Under the pieces are notes generated by a model. It was not told the DNA's origin. It was given only the letters and a program-made list of their open reading frames with translations, and searched no databases. A stretch of DNA of 15,033 nucleotides from Erysipelotrichaceae bacterium UBA3379 (GTDB lineage Bacteria; Bacillota_I; Bacilli_A; Erysipelotrichales; Coprobacillaceae): NCBI GenBank assembly GCA_002359025.1, contig DEPZ01000058.1, positions 1 to 15,033 of the forward strand, written 5' to 3'. This document shows, in pieces, positions 6,771-13,992 of this stretch. Position numbers and translations under genes: made by a program. Numbering within the stretch: the stretch's first letter is position 1; the number at the start of each line of letters is the position of its first letter.

Positions 6771-8360
6771 ATGTCTGATTTTATAGATCAAGTAAAAAAA
6801 CGTAGAACATTTGCGATTATTTCCCATCCGGATGCTGGAAAGACAACTCTTACTGAAAAGTTCCTTTTATATGGAGGAGCAATCCAAGAGGCTGGTATGG
6901 TTAAAGGAAAAAAACAATCTAAGCATGCAGTCAGTGACTGGATGGAAATAGAAAAACAAAGAGGTATTTCAGTAACATCATCAGTATTACAATTTAACTA
7001 TGATGGATTCTGTATAAATATATTAGATACACCAGGTCACCAAGATTTCTCAGAAGATACTTATCGTACCTTGATGGCTGCAGATAGTGCTGTCATGGTT
7101 ATTGATGGTTCTAAAGGGGTAGAGGAACAAACACGTAAGTTATTTAAGGTTTGTGCTATGCGTCATATTCCTATCTTCACATTTATTAATAAGATGGATA
7201 GAGAAGCGAAAGATCCTTATGAATTAATGGAAGAAATTGAAAGAGAATTAGGTGTAGAAACATGTGCAGTCAATTGGCCTATTGGTTGTGGTAAGGAATT
7301 TAAAGGTGTCTATGAAAGACAAAAAGAAGAAGTTATTCGTTTTATTCCAGTACAAGGTGGTAAAAAAGAAGTCGATGTTGAAGTTTTAAATGCTCATGAT
7401 GAAAGTTTAAAAGAAACATTAGGTGAAAGCTTATATCAACAATTACAAGATGATATTGAATTATTAGATGGTGCAGGTGCTTCTTTTGATTTAGAGAGAG
7501 TTCAAAAAGGTGAACTATCACCAGTATGCTTTGGTTCAGCATTAACAAACTTTGGTGTAGAGCCATTCTTGGAACATTTCTTAGATATGACAACAACACC
7601 ATTACCACGATTAAGTGATAAAGGTGAAATTGATCCATTTAGTGAAGATTTCAGTGGTTTTGTCTTTAAGATTCAAGCAAATATGAATAAAGCACATAGA
7701 GATAGAATGGCATTTATTAGAATTTGTTCAGGTAAATTTACAAAAGGTATGGAAGTTTTCCATTATCAAGGAAATAAAAAAATTAAACTGAATCAATCTA
7801 AACAATTAATGGCTGAAAATAGAGAAGAAGTAGAAGAAGCTTATTCAGGAGATATCATAGGTGTTTTTGATCCTGGTATTTTCTCTATTGGAGATACTTT
7901 ATGTACAGCAAAGAATAAATTTGCTTATGAAGGTATACCAACATTCGCTCCAGAACACTTTGCTTTGATTAGAAATAAAGATACAATGAAACGTAAGCAA
8001 TTTGTTAAGGGAGTAGAACAAATCGCTCAAGAAGGAGCTATTCAGATCTTTACAGAATTAGGTGGAGGTATGGAAGAGATTATTGTAGGTGTTGTTGGTG
8101 TCTTACAATTTGAAGTCTTAACATATCGATTAAAGAATGAATATAATGTTGATATTATTTCTAATCCACTTCCATATCAATATATCAGATGGATTAAAAA
8201 TGATAATATTAATTTAAAATCATTAAATCTATCATCAGATACAAAGAAAGTGCAAGATTTAAAAGGACAATATTTATTACTGTTTAGTAATGAATGGGGT
8301 GTTCGTTGGGCAAATGATAAAAACCCTGAATTAGAGCTTGCTGAATTTTCTAAAAACTAG
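6771..8360 (+). CDS. prfC: Peptide chain release factor 3 (RF3)
   Basis: This 529-residue translational GTPase recycles release factors RF1/RF2 from the ribosome after peptide release. GTP-binding motifs are clear: G1 in SHPDAGKTT (18-26), the switch II motif DTPGHQDF (86-93) and G4 NKMD (140-143). The EKQRGISV block (61-68) and the C-terminal IQEDAIQIF-like segment (QIAQEGAIQIF) are RF3-typical and separate it from EF-G. The length equals that of E. coli RF3. AAAGGAGG at 6757-6764 lies 6 nt before ATG 6771. It is a stand-alone unit between its own promoter region and a strong terminator. Confidence 0.96.
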   Translation: MSDFIDQVKKRRTFAIISHPDAGKTTLTEKFLLYGGAIQEAGMVKGKKQSKHAVSDWMEIEKQRGISVTSSVLQFNYDGFCINILDTPGHQDFSEDTYRTLMAADSAVMVIDGSKGVEEQTRKLFKVCAMRHIPIFTFINKMDREAKDPYELMEEIERELGVETCAVNWPIGCGKEFKGVYERQKEEVIRFIPVQGGKKEVDVEVLNAHDESLKETLGESLYQQLQDDIELLDGAGASFDLERVQKGELSPVCFGSALTNFGVEPFLEHFLDMTTTPLPRLSDKGEIDPFSEDFSGFVFKIQANMNKAHRDRMAFIRICSGKFTKGMEVFHYQGNKKIKLNQSKQLMAENREEVEEAYSGDIIGVFDPGIFSIGDTLCTAKNKFAYEGIPTFAPEHFALIRNKDTMKRKQFVKGVEQIAQEGAIQIFTELGGGMEEIIVGVVGVLQFEVLTYRLKNEYNVDIISNPLPYQYIRWIKNDNINLKSLNLSSDTKKVQDLKGQYLLLFSNEWGVRWANDKNPELELAEFSKN

Positions 8361-8374
8361 ACTTTGGATTTTCT

Positions 8375-8401
8375 AAAAGAGAAGACTTGTCTTCTCTTTT
8401 T
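8375..8401 (+). terminator. prfC terminator
   Basis: Perfect 11-bp stem AAAAGAGAAGA (8375-8385) / TCTTCTCTTTT (8390-8400) with tetraloop CTTG, ending in a T run. It lies 14 nt after the prfC stop. Confidence 0.9.
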
Positions 8402-8469
8402 GGTTTTTAATCATCTAATACTTTTTATATCATAAAAAAAGTGTTAAAATAATTCTGGAGGCGAGAGCA

Positions 8470-8706
8470 ATGGCTAATGCAGGGAAAAGATGTTATTGTC
8501 GTTGTATTAAAGAAATGACAATAATTATTTCGAAAAAAGAAGAAGTGCTCTTCGCATATAAAAAGATATACCCTTGTCAAATGAGAACAAGTGATACACA
8601 AATGAATAATTATAAAATTTATGGAGAAGAATTTGCTTTAAGTTGTAGTGAAAATGAATTCAAAGAATATTTTCGCTTGATAGAACATCATTCTTATCAA
8701 GAATGA
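8470..8706 (+). CDS. Small cysteine-containing protein of unknown function
   Basis: I do not recognise this 78-residue protein. It begins with a basic C-Y-C-R-C cluster (Cys8, 10, 12), has two further cysteines (Cys36 in YPCQM, Cys59 in LSCSE), a hydrophobic beta-like stretch (TIIIS, 17-21) and an acidic helical C-terminus. No signal peptide or membrane segment is evident. The start is ATG 8470, with GGAGG at 8457-8461 and 8-nt spacing; the ATG at codon 16 has no ribosome site. It ends 18 nt before the pseudo-ATPase gene and the two are probably co-transcribed. The cysteine cluster beside a metal-ATPase homologue makes metal binding thinkable, but that is speculation. Confidence 0.65.
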   Translation: MANAGKRCYCRCIKEMTIIISKKEEVLFAYKKIYPCQMRTSDTQMNNYKIYGEEFALSCSENEFKEYFRLIEHHSYQE

Positions 8707-8724
8707 TGGGAAAGGGTGGTTGTT

Positions 8725-10671
8725 TTGGAGAAAAAAACATTTGAGATATCAAACCTATTAAGTGCAGATGAGATCAACGCTTTAAGCTTAGCCTTAAATG
8801 AACATGAACAAGTCTCACATATGAAGATTAATAAGGATAGCATTGTTTTTAATTGTATCGATATTCATGCTTTAAGTGATGATATATCTAAGATTAAAAA
8901 GGATGTTGTCATTAATGAAGTTGTAGATGGGAAAAAAAGAGAATTTGACTTTGCTAGAGTACAAGAAACAAAACATTATTTTATGTTTAAAAACTTGTTA
9001 ACTGAGGAAGATATTGAGTTGTTTTTAAAACGTATTCAAGAAGATAAAAAGTATAAAGATGTACAATATGATCAAGCAAATAAAGTCTTAACTCTCACAA
9101 CATCTAGAAGAGATGTGATTAGTTATTTAAGAAATACATTGGCTAAAATTAATCCATCTATAGAAATAATAGAACATCATAAACCTATACGTTCACAAGA
9201 CGTATTTAATCAAAAGTATCTATATATGTATTTACGTATTGCTATATTATTAGTATTGTTAGCTTTGGCGTTCATTACATCTAAAGATCATACAATAATG
9301 ACTCCAGTTTTATGGTTTATTGCTATGCTTGTATTGGCTGAAAGAATTATAAAAAAAGTGATTGGACATTTTAAACAAAAACAATTCTTTAAGGAAGATG
9401 TATTGGTTCTTTTAGGATGTGTATTTGGAATTGTATCCCAAGCATATGTTGAAACATGTATTGCAGTGGTATTGTATCAAGCTGTTGTGCCAATTTTAGA
9501 TAAAGTATTAGAACGTTCGTTGAATAAGATAGATCGAACAGTGACATTACCAGAAAAAGGGAAGAGAGAAGAAAATGGTGAAATTGTCGAAACCTCACTC
9601 TATGATTTCCAAGTTGGAGATACAATGGTTGTTGGAAGTGGTGAGACAGTGATGATTCCTGGAACTGTTATGGAAGGAGAATCATTGATTAGCACTTATT
9701 CTTCTACAAGTACATATGAACTTCTAGAGGCAAGAAAAGGTATTCATCTTAAGAGTGGTTATGTTAATGTTGGAAAAGAAAATCTCTATGTTCAAATTGA
9801 TGAAACATATGAAAGTTCTAATTATATAGAACTTATGAATATTGCTAGTCAGGCACCTGTGTATGAATCTAAGGTTGAACATTTGACAAAGAAATTATCT
9901 CAATTCTATACACCTGTTATGTTTGTAATAGCATTGATTATGTGTGTGATTTTACCTATTATTGATTTTGAACAATATTCTCGTTTTATTCATGTAGGAG
10001 CGGTATTCTTGATATTATCAGGTGCTTTATCAAGTGAACAATCAACATCATTAGGGATGTTAGCGGGATTTGCTAAGGCATTTGAAAATGGTATTATTGT
10101 TGAATCATCTAAAGGGTTAGATGCTATTAATGGTGCAGCGACTATTGTTTATGATCGTTTTGATGGTGTAGAGGTCACAAATGAAGAATTAGAATTATTT
10201 AGAAAGCTCTCACATATGGGAAGGGTATTGGTGATTTTTAATGATGGACCGGTTGCTTTGGAAAATGATCAATATACAATATATAATGATTTAACTATAG
10301 AAGAGAAATTAGAAAAAATGGATTCTTTTATAGGACCAGTTGTTTATATTGGGGATAGTTTTAAAGATATACAATTATTACAAAAGAGCTATGTAGGAAT
10401 TTCTAGAGGTGGTCTTGCGAATTCTAAAGTTGTTGAAAGTAGTGATATTGTTTTAATTGATTCTGATTTAAATAAAGTCTTTGAAACATTCTTAATAGCA
10501 AGAAAAATGCGTACAATTGCTGTGTTTAATAATATTTTTACAATTGTTATGAAGTTAATTGTTATATTTGCAGCTTTATCATTCAATGCACTTCCATTAT
10601 GGGTTGCTGTGATTGCAGAAATGTTGGTTAGTGTTATTGTTATGAGTAATTCAACACATATTTTAGAGTAG
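8725..10671 (+). CDS. Degenerate P1B-type ATPase homologue (probable pseudoenzyme)
   Basis: This 648-residue membrane protein has the layout of a heavy-metal P-type ATPase but lacks its chemistry. Two tandem HMA-like domains (about 5-70 and 85-155, each opening with NLL[ST]) lack CxxC. Hydrophobic segments lie near 165-184, 190-209, 225-257, 395-413, 421-441 and 600-645. The actuator-like domain (about 266-370) has STSTYEL where TGES belongs. The transmembrane CPC site reads SGALSS (432-437). The phosphorylation motif DKTGT is DRFDG (Asp477 kept), GDGxND is GDSFKD (543-548), and only about 66 residues separate them, so the nucleotide-binding domain is missing. There are no stops or frameshifts, so it appears retained by selection, perhaps as a metal sensor, scaffold or regulator. 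The start is uncertain: TTG 8725 is preferred (AAAGG 9 nt upstream) over GTG 8716. Confidence 0.8.
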   Translation: MEKKTFEISNLLSADEINALSLALNEHEQVSHMKINKDSIVFNCIDIHALSDDISKIKKDVVINEVVDGKKREFDFARVQETKHYFMFKNLLTEEDIELFLKRIQEDKKYKDVQYDQANKVLTLTTSRRDVISYLRNTLAKINPSIEIIEHHKPIRSQDVFNQKYLYMYLRIAILLVLLALAFITSKDHTIMTPVLWFIAMLVLAERIIKKVIGHFKQKQFFKEDVLVLLGCVFGIVSQAYVETCIAVVLYQAVVPILDKVLERSLNKIDRTVTLPEKGKREENGEIVETSLYDFQVGDTMVVGSGETVMIPGTVMEGESLISTYSSTSTYELLEARKGIHLKSGYVNVGKENLYVQIDETYESSNYIELMNIASQAPVYESKVEHLTKKLSQFYTPVMFVIALIMCVILPIIDFEQYSRFIHVGAVFLILSGALSSEQSTSLGMLAGFAKAFENGIIVESSKGLDAINGAATIVYDRFDGVEVTNEELELFRKLSHMGRVLVIFNDGPVALENDQYTIYNDLTIEEKLEKMDSFIGPVVYIGDSFKDIQLLQKSYVGISRGGLANSKVVESSDIVLIDSDLNKVFETFLIARKMRTIAVFNNIFTIVMKLIVIFAALSFNALPLWVAVIAEMLVSVIVMSNSTHILE

Positions 10672-10690
10672 AGTGATCTACTCTTTTTTT
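10665..10690 (+). terminator. Hairpin terminator overlapping the pseudo-ATPase stop
   Basis: AGAGTAGA (10665-10672), loop GTGA, TCTACTCT (10677-10684), then T residues to 10690. The stop codon TAG (10669-10671) lies inside the left arm. The ribosome binding site of the next gene starts at the very next base, so any transcript of that gene must either read through this hairpin or begin inside the upstream gene. Confidence 0.75.
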
Positions 10691-10702
10691 GGAGGGAAGA
10701 GT

Positions 10703-11806
10703 ATGAAAGTTGTTGTGGCTTTAGATTCATTTAAAGAAAGTATGAGTGCCACTTGTGCATGTTTAAGTGTGAAAGAAGCATTATCTGATTTTGCTACAGT
10801 CATTATGTCACCTATGGCTGATGGAGGAGAAGGGACTTTAGAAACGCTTGTAAGTGCAATGAATGGAACAACGAAAGAATATATTGTTCATGATTTATAT
10901 AGAAAGACAAGAAAAGTGACTATTGGTTTTGTTGGAGATATTGCGATTATAGAGAGTGCAAAGGTTTGTGGCTTGGAACTGGTAAAGGGAACGAAGAATG
11001 CTCTTTATACTTCATCATATGGACTAGGTGAATTGATTCAACATGCTATCAATCAGCAGGCTAAGACAATTATGATTTGTTTAGGTGGAAGTGCGACTAA
11101 TGATGGAGGAATAGGAATGTTGAGTGCTTTAGGTGTTCATTTTTATGATGAACATCATAGAAATGTGAAACCAACATTAGAAGGACTTCATCAAATCAAA
11201 AGTTTTGATATGACTGATTTTTCTATTCCTAAAGATGTATCGATTATAGGTGTTTGTGATGTAGAAAATATGTTGTGTGGTGATTTAGGAGCAACATTTG
11301 TCTATGGTCCACAAAAAGGTCTCATAAAAGAAGAACTATCTTATCATGATCAAGCAATGAATGATTATGCGAAAATGATAGATCATTATCTAGGTCAAGA
11401 CTATCGCTATGAAAAATCAACTGGGGCAGCAGGAGGACTTGGTTATGCTCTTCTTGCATTGTGTCATGGCAAGCTTCAAAAAGGTGTAGATGTTGTTAGT
11501 CAGATATCTTATTTAGAAGAGAAAATTAAGGATTGTGATTGTGTCATTGTAGGTGAAGGCAAGATGGATAAGCAGACGCAATATGGAAAAACACCTTATG
11601 GTGTTTTACAAATAGCCAAAAAATATCATAAACCTGTTTATGCATTTGCAGGAAAGATAGAAGATAAAGAAGTTTTGTATCAACTAGGATTTGCTAGGCT
11701 TTATACAATCACTCCTGAAGGTATGCCTTTACAACAAGCATTAAAAGAAGGTCAAGAAAATTTAAAGAAATGTGTCAAAGAACATAGAAAGGAAATATTG
11801 TTATGA
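10703..11806 (+). CDS. glxK: Glycerate 2-kinase (GlxK/GarK type)
   Basis: This 367-residue cytoplasmic kinase phosphorylates D-glycerate, usually to 2-phosphoglycerate in this family, feeding glycolysis from glyoxylate, serine or sugar-acid breakdown. Family blocks are MKVVVALDSFKES at the N-terminus, MADGGEGTLETLV (38-50), GGSATNDGG (128-136), the PQKG loop (203-206), GAAGGLGYAL (241-250) and GEGKMDKQT (284-292). The length is normal (about 370-380). The start is ATG 10703, 6 nt after GGAGGG (10691-10696); an in-frame GTG at 10673 lies inside the terminator hairpin and is rejected. No dedicated promoter is visible. The stop overlaps the next start as ATGA. No other glycerate-pathway gene is nearby. 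Confidence 0.93.
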   Translation: MKVVVALDSFKESMSATCACLSVKEALSDFATVIMSPMADGGEGTLETLVSAMNGTTKEYIVHDLYRKTRKVTIGFVGDIAIIESAKVCGLELVKGTKNALYTSSYGLGELIQHAINQQAKTIMICLGGSATNDGGIGMLSALGVHFYDEHHRNVKPTLEGLHQIKSFDMTDFSIPKDVSIIGVCDVENMLCGDLGATFVYGPQKGLIKEELSYHDQAMNDYAKMIDHYLGQDYRYEKSTGAAGGLGYALLALCHGKLQKGVDVVSQISYLEEKIKDCDCVIVGEGKMDKQTQYGKTPYGVLQIAKKYHKPVYAFAGKIEDKEVLYQLGFARLYTITPEGMPLQQALKEGQENLKKCVKEHRKEILL

Positions 11807-12639
11807 AATATACTGTTGATCAAGAAATATCTTTGATGGAATTTTTATTAAAAAAGACATCAAAGAAAAGAAATGATATTAAAAATTTATTGAAGTACAA
11901 AAATGTAATGGTTGATAACAAAGTAGAAATATATTATGCATTTATGTTAAAACCTGGACAAGTTGTAGAAATTACAAGAAAAAAACAAACACCATTAGAG
12001 ATTCTTTATGAAGATAAAGACATTGTCGTCATTAATAAACCATGTGGTTTATTAAGTGAACAAACTGGTCTAGAAAAAGAAAAAACGGCATATCATATCA
12101 TGAAACAATATTTATCATCTCGCAGGGAAAATATCTTTCTTGTGCATAGACTCGATCAATATACATCAGGTGTTTTGATGTTTGTGAAAAGTAAAAAACT
12201 ATATCAAGAATTAACTCATAACTGGAATAAATATGTAAAGGTAAGAGGGTATATTGCGATTGTTGAGGGGAAAATGAAGAAACCAAGAGGAACAATTGAA
12301 AATTATTTGGCTGAATCGAAGAGCCAAAATGTCTATATAACAAGTAAAGATAAAGGCAAGAAAGCAATTACGCACTATAAAGAAATTAAATCTAATGGTA
12401 AGTATAGTATGTTAGAAGTTTATTTGGATACAGGTAGAAAGAATCAAATACGTGTACATATGTCTTCTTTGCATCATCCTATTATTGGAGATCATAAATA
12501 TGGAGCGAAAACAAATCCTATAAAAAGATTAGGATTACATGCACATGAATTGATGTTTGTACATCCATTTACATTAGAAGAAATGAGGTTTGTATGCAAA
12601 GTACCAGAAAGTTTTGAAAAAATATTTAAAAAGTATTGA
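11803..12639 (+). CDS. RluA-family pseudouridine synthase
   Basis: This 278-residue enzyme isomerises uridine to pseudouridine in RNA, probably rRNA. The catalytic motif HRLDQYTSG carries Asp118, and the C-terminal blocks GRKNQIRVHM, HPIIGDHKYG and LHAHELMFVHP are those of the RluA/RluD family. The N-terminal 60 residues look like an S4 RNA-binding domain. The exact target (RluD-, RluC- or other site) cannot be told from the sequence. It is translationally coupled to glycerate kinase through ATGA, with AAAGGA about 9 nt upstream. Its stop codon lies inside the -35 box of the infC promoter, and no terminator separates it from the ribosomal operon, so some read-through into infC is possible. 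Confidence 0.9.
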   Translation: MKYTVDQEISLMEFLLKKTSKKRNDIKNLLKYKNVMVDNKVEIYYAFMLKPGQVVEITRKKQTPLEILYEDKDIVVINKPCGLLSEQTGLEKEKTAYHIMKQYLSSRRENIFLVHRLDQYTSGVLMFVKSKKLYQELTHNWNKYVKVRGYIAIVEGKMKKPRGTIENYLAESKSQNVYITSKDKGKKAITHYKEIKSNGKYSMLEVYLDTGRKNQIRVHMSSLHHPIIGDHKYGAKTNPIKRLGLHAHELMFVHPFTLEEMRFVCKVPESFEKIFKKY

Positions 12640-12664
12640 CATTTTTACTACAAATAGGTATTAT
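12636..12664 (+). promoter_or_regulatory. infC-rpmI-rplT operon promoter
   Basis: Perfect -35 TTGACA (12636-12641), 17-nt spacer, -10 TATTAT (12659-12664). The -35 contains the TGA stop of the pseudouridine synthase gene. Transcription should start near 12671, giving a leader of roughly 155 nt before IF-3. This is the strongest promoter match in the window, as expected for a ribosomal protein operon. Confidence 0.88.
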
Positions 12665-12670
12665 GGTTAA

Positions 12671-12800
12671 GTAAATGAAAAGTAGTGGAAAGAAGAAGTG
12701 CCTGCTTCTCGCCCGATTGAGTTGATTGATGGGCAAATGTCACTAAGATAGATTATCTTAATGTCAATGTGTGGGTACTTTATGTGCTCACTTTTTGTTT
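12671..12800 (+). ncRNA. L20-type leader (autoregulatory 5' UTR)
   Basis: The 5' UTR of infC contains AGTAGTGGAAAGAAGAAGTGCCTGCTTCTCGCCC, given here in parts: GTGGAAAGAAG followed by TGCCTGCTTCTC. This matches my memory of the L20 leader of Firmicutes. Further pairing is visible: GCCC (12711-12714) with GGGC (about 12730-12733), and TAAGATA-gat-TATCTTA (about 12744-12760). In Bacillus subtilis, L20 binds such a leader and causes premature termination. The terminal attenuator hairpin is listed separately. An Rfam L20_leader search would confirm it. Confidence 0.72.
12771..12800 (+). terminator. Attenuator hairpin in the infC leader
   Basis: GTGGGTAC (12771-12778), 5-nt loop, GTGCTCAC (12784-12791), with eight pairs including two G-U wobbles, then TTTTTGTTT. 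It lies 27 nt before the IF-3 start and well after the promoter, so it fits a conditional terminator that L20 controls, not the end of the upstream gene. Confidence 0.8.
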
Positions 12801-12827
12801 GTACTACAAATATTACAGGAGGTGGCT

Positions 12828-13361
12828 ATTATTAGCAAGTATAACAACCAATCAAATGATGACTTGGTGAATGAAAAAATTCGTTTTAAAGAAGTTTTAG
12901 TGATTGATCAAAACGGAGATCAATTAGGAGTGATGTCTCGTAATCAAGCAATTAGTGCTGCATATGATGCGGATTTGGATTTAGTTTGTGTTGCTCCAAA
13001 GGCAAAGACTCCAGTATGTCGTATTATGGATTATGGGAAATATCGTTTTGAACAACAAAAGAAACAAAAAGAAATGAAGAAAAATTCAAAAGTTGTCTCT
13101 TTAAAAGAAACGCAATTATCTCCAACAATTGATGTACATGATAAAAATGTAAAATTAAAAAGAACATTAAAATGGTTAGAATCAGGAGATAAGGTGAAAG
13201 TAGCAGTGAGATTTAGAGGAAGACAACTGGCTCATATTGATATTGGTCAAAAAATACTCGATGATTTCGTCCAAGAATGTTCTGATTACTGTGTTATTGA
13301 AAAACCAGCAAAATTAGAAGGACGAACATTAACTGCTATATTAGCACCAAAGAAGAAATAA
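12828..13361 (+). CDS. infC: Translation initiation factor IF-3, ATT start
   Basis: This is a 177-residue initiation factor that binds the 30S subunit, checks the start codon/initiator tRNA pairing and prevents early 50S joining. It has the N-terminal domain (VNEKIRFKEVLVIDQNGDQLG), the signature CRIMDYGKYRFEQQKKQKE, a lysine-rich linker and the C-terminal domain (GDKVKVAVRFRGRQ). No ATG or GTG lies at a sensible place. GGAGG at 12818-12822 is followed by ATT at 12828 and ATT at 12831. Starting at the first gives M-I-S-K, the same opening as B. subtilis IF-3, which also uses ATT. IF-3 discriminates against AUU starts and thereby represses its own translation in E. coli. An in-frame GTG at 12771 lies in the attenuator hairpin. 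It is the first gene of infC-rpmI-rplT. Confidence 0.92.
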   Translation: MISKYNNQSNDDLVNEKIRFKEVLVIDQNGDQLGVMSRNQAISAAYDADLDLVCVAPKAKTPVCRIMDYGKYRFEQQKKQKEMKKNSKVVSLKETQLSPTIDVHDKNVKLKRTLKWLESGDKVKVAVRFRGRQLAHIDIGQKILDDFVQECSDYCVIEKPAKLEGRTLTAILAPKKK

Positions 13362-13377
13362 CAGGAGGATAAGTATT

Positions 13378-13572
13378 ATGCCAAAAATGAAATCACATAG
13401 TGGTCTTAAAAAACGTTTAAAAAGAACAGGATCAGGAAAATATAAACGTGGACATGCGTATGTTTCACATTTATCTCATAACAAAACACATAAACAAAAG
13501 AAACATTTAGCAAAAGCAACTTTAGTACACCCTTCAGATATGAAGAGAATTAAATCAAGATTACAAGGGTAA
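13378..13572 (+). CDS. rpmI: 50S ribosomal protein L35
   Basis: This 64-residue basic protein of the large ribosomal subunit has the family opening PKMKSHSGLKKRLKRTGSGK and a histidine/lysine-rich centre (SHLSHNKTHKQKKHL). The length is standard. AGGAGG at 13363-13368 is 9 nt before ATG 13378. It begins 16 nt after infC and is co-transcribed with it and rplT. In this operon, L20 commonly controls L35 as well through the shared leader. Confidence 0.97.
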   Translation: MPKMKSHSGLKKRLKRTGSGKYKRGHAYVSHLSHNKTHKQKKHLAKATLVHPSDMKRIKSRLQG

Positions 13573-13587
13573 TAGGAGGAATAAATA

Positions 13588-13947
13588 ATGGCAAGAGTTA
13601 AAGGTGGATATACAACTAGACGTAGAAGAAAGAAAATTATTAAATTAGCCAAAGGATATTTTGGTTCTAAACATAAATTATATAAAACAGCTAACGAACA
13701 AGTTATGCATTCATTAGCTTATGCATATAGAGATAGAAAGAATTTAAAACGTGAAATGAGAAAATTATGGATTGCTCGTATTAACGCTGCAGCTAGAATG
13801 AATGAAATTTCATATTCTCAATTAATGCATGGTTTAAAATTAGCTAATGTTGAAATTAACAGAAAAATGTTATCTGAAATCGCTATTTGCGATCCTAAAG
13901 GATTTACAGCAATCGTTGATACTGCTAAAAAAGCATTAGGAAAATAA
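13588..13947 (+). CDS. rplT: 50S ribosomal protein L20
   Basis: This 119-residue protein binds 23S rRNA early in large-subunit assembly. It has the characteristic N-terminus ARVKGGYTTRRRRKKIIKLAKGY, the helix YAYRDRKNLKREMRKLWIARINAAAR and the C-terminal GLKLANVEINRKMLSEIA. AGGAGG at 13574-13579 is 8 nt before ATG 13588. It is the last gene of the infC operon and probably the autoregulator acting on the leader at 12671-12800. A terminator follows its stop within 3 nt. Confidence 0.97.
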   Translation: MARVKGGYTTRRRRKKIIKLAKGYFGSKHKLYKTANEQVMHSLAYAYRDRKNLKREMRKLWIARINAAARMNEISYSQLMHGLKLANVEINRKMLSEIAICDPKGFTAIVDTAKKALGK

Positions 13948-13949
13948 TG

Positions 13950-13973
13950 AACTGCACAATGTGCAGTTTTTTT
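13950..13973 (+). terminator. rplT terminator
   Basis: AACTGCAC (13950-13957), loop AAT, GTGCAGTT (13961-13968), then T residues to 13973. The ribosome binding site of the patatin-like gene begins 7 nt later, so there is no space for a separate promoter between them. Confidence 0.88.
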
Positions 13974-13992
13974 GCATAGAAAGGAGTTTAAA

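Noticed and set aside
7342..7638. 98-codon minus-strand frame inside prfC
   Set aside because: It is antisense to a well-conserved GTPase gene, rich in Leu/His from reverse-complemented codons, and resembles no family.
8422..8450. Promoter for the 78-residue gene with extended -10 TGTTAAAAT (8442-8450)
   Set aside because: The start point would fall on the GGAGG itself, leaving almost no leader, and the -35 is poor. A promoter must exist near here, but I cannot place it with confidence.
8725..10671. The P-type ATPase homologue as a simple frameshifted pseudogene or as a working metal pump
   Set aside because: The frame is fully open, against simple decay, and every catalytic motif is lost, against pumping; the pseudoenzyme reading fits better.
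10389..10730. 113-codon open frame on the minus strand opposite the pseudo-ATPase 3' end
   Set aside because: It overlaps a convincing plus-strand gene and a terminator, has no ribosome site, and its low-complexity hydrophobic and Ile/Thr-rich make-up is typical of antisense to membrane-helix codons.
12771..12827. GTG start giving a 19-residue longer IF-3
   Set aside because: It lies in the attenuator hairpin, has no ribosome site, and IF-3 proteins begin at the residues encoded after 12828, where GGAGG is correctly placed.
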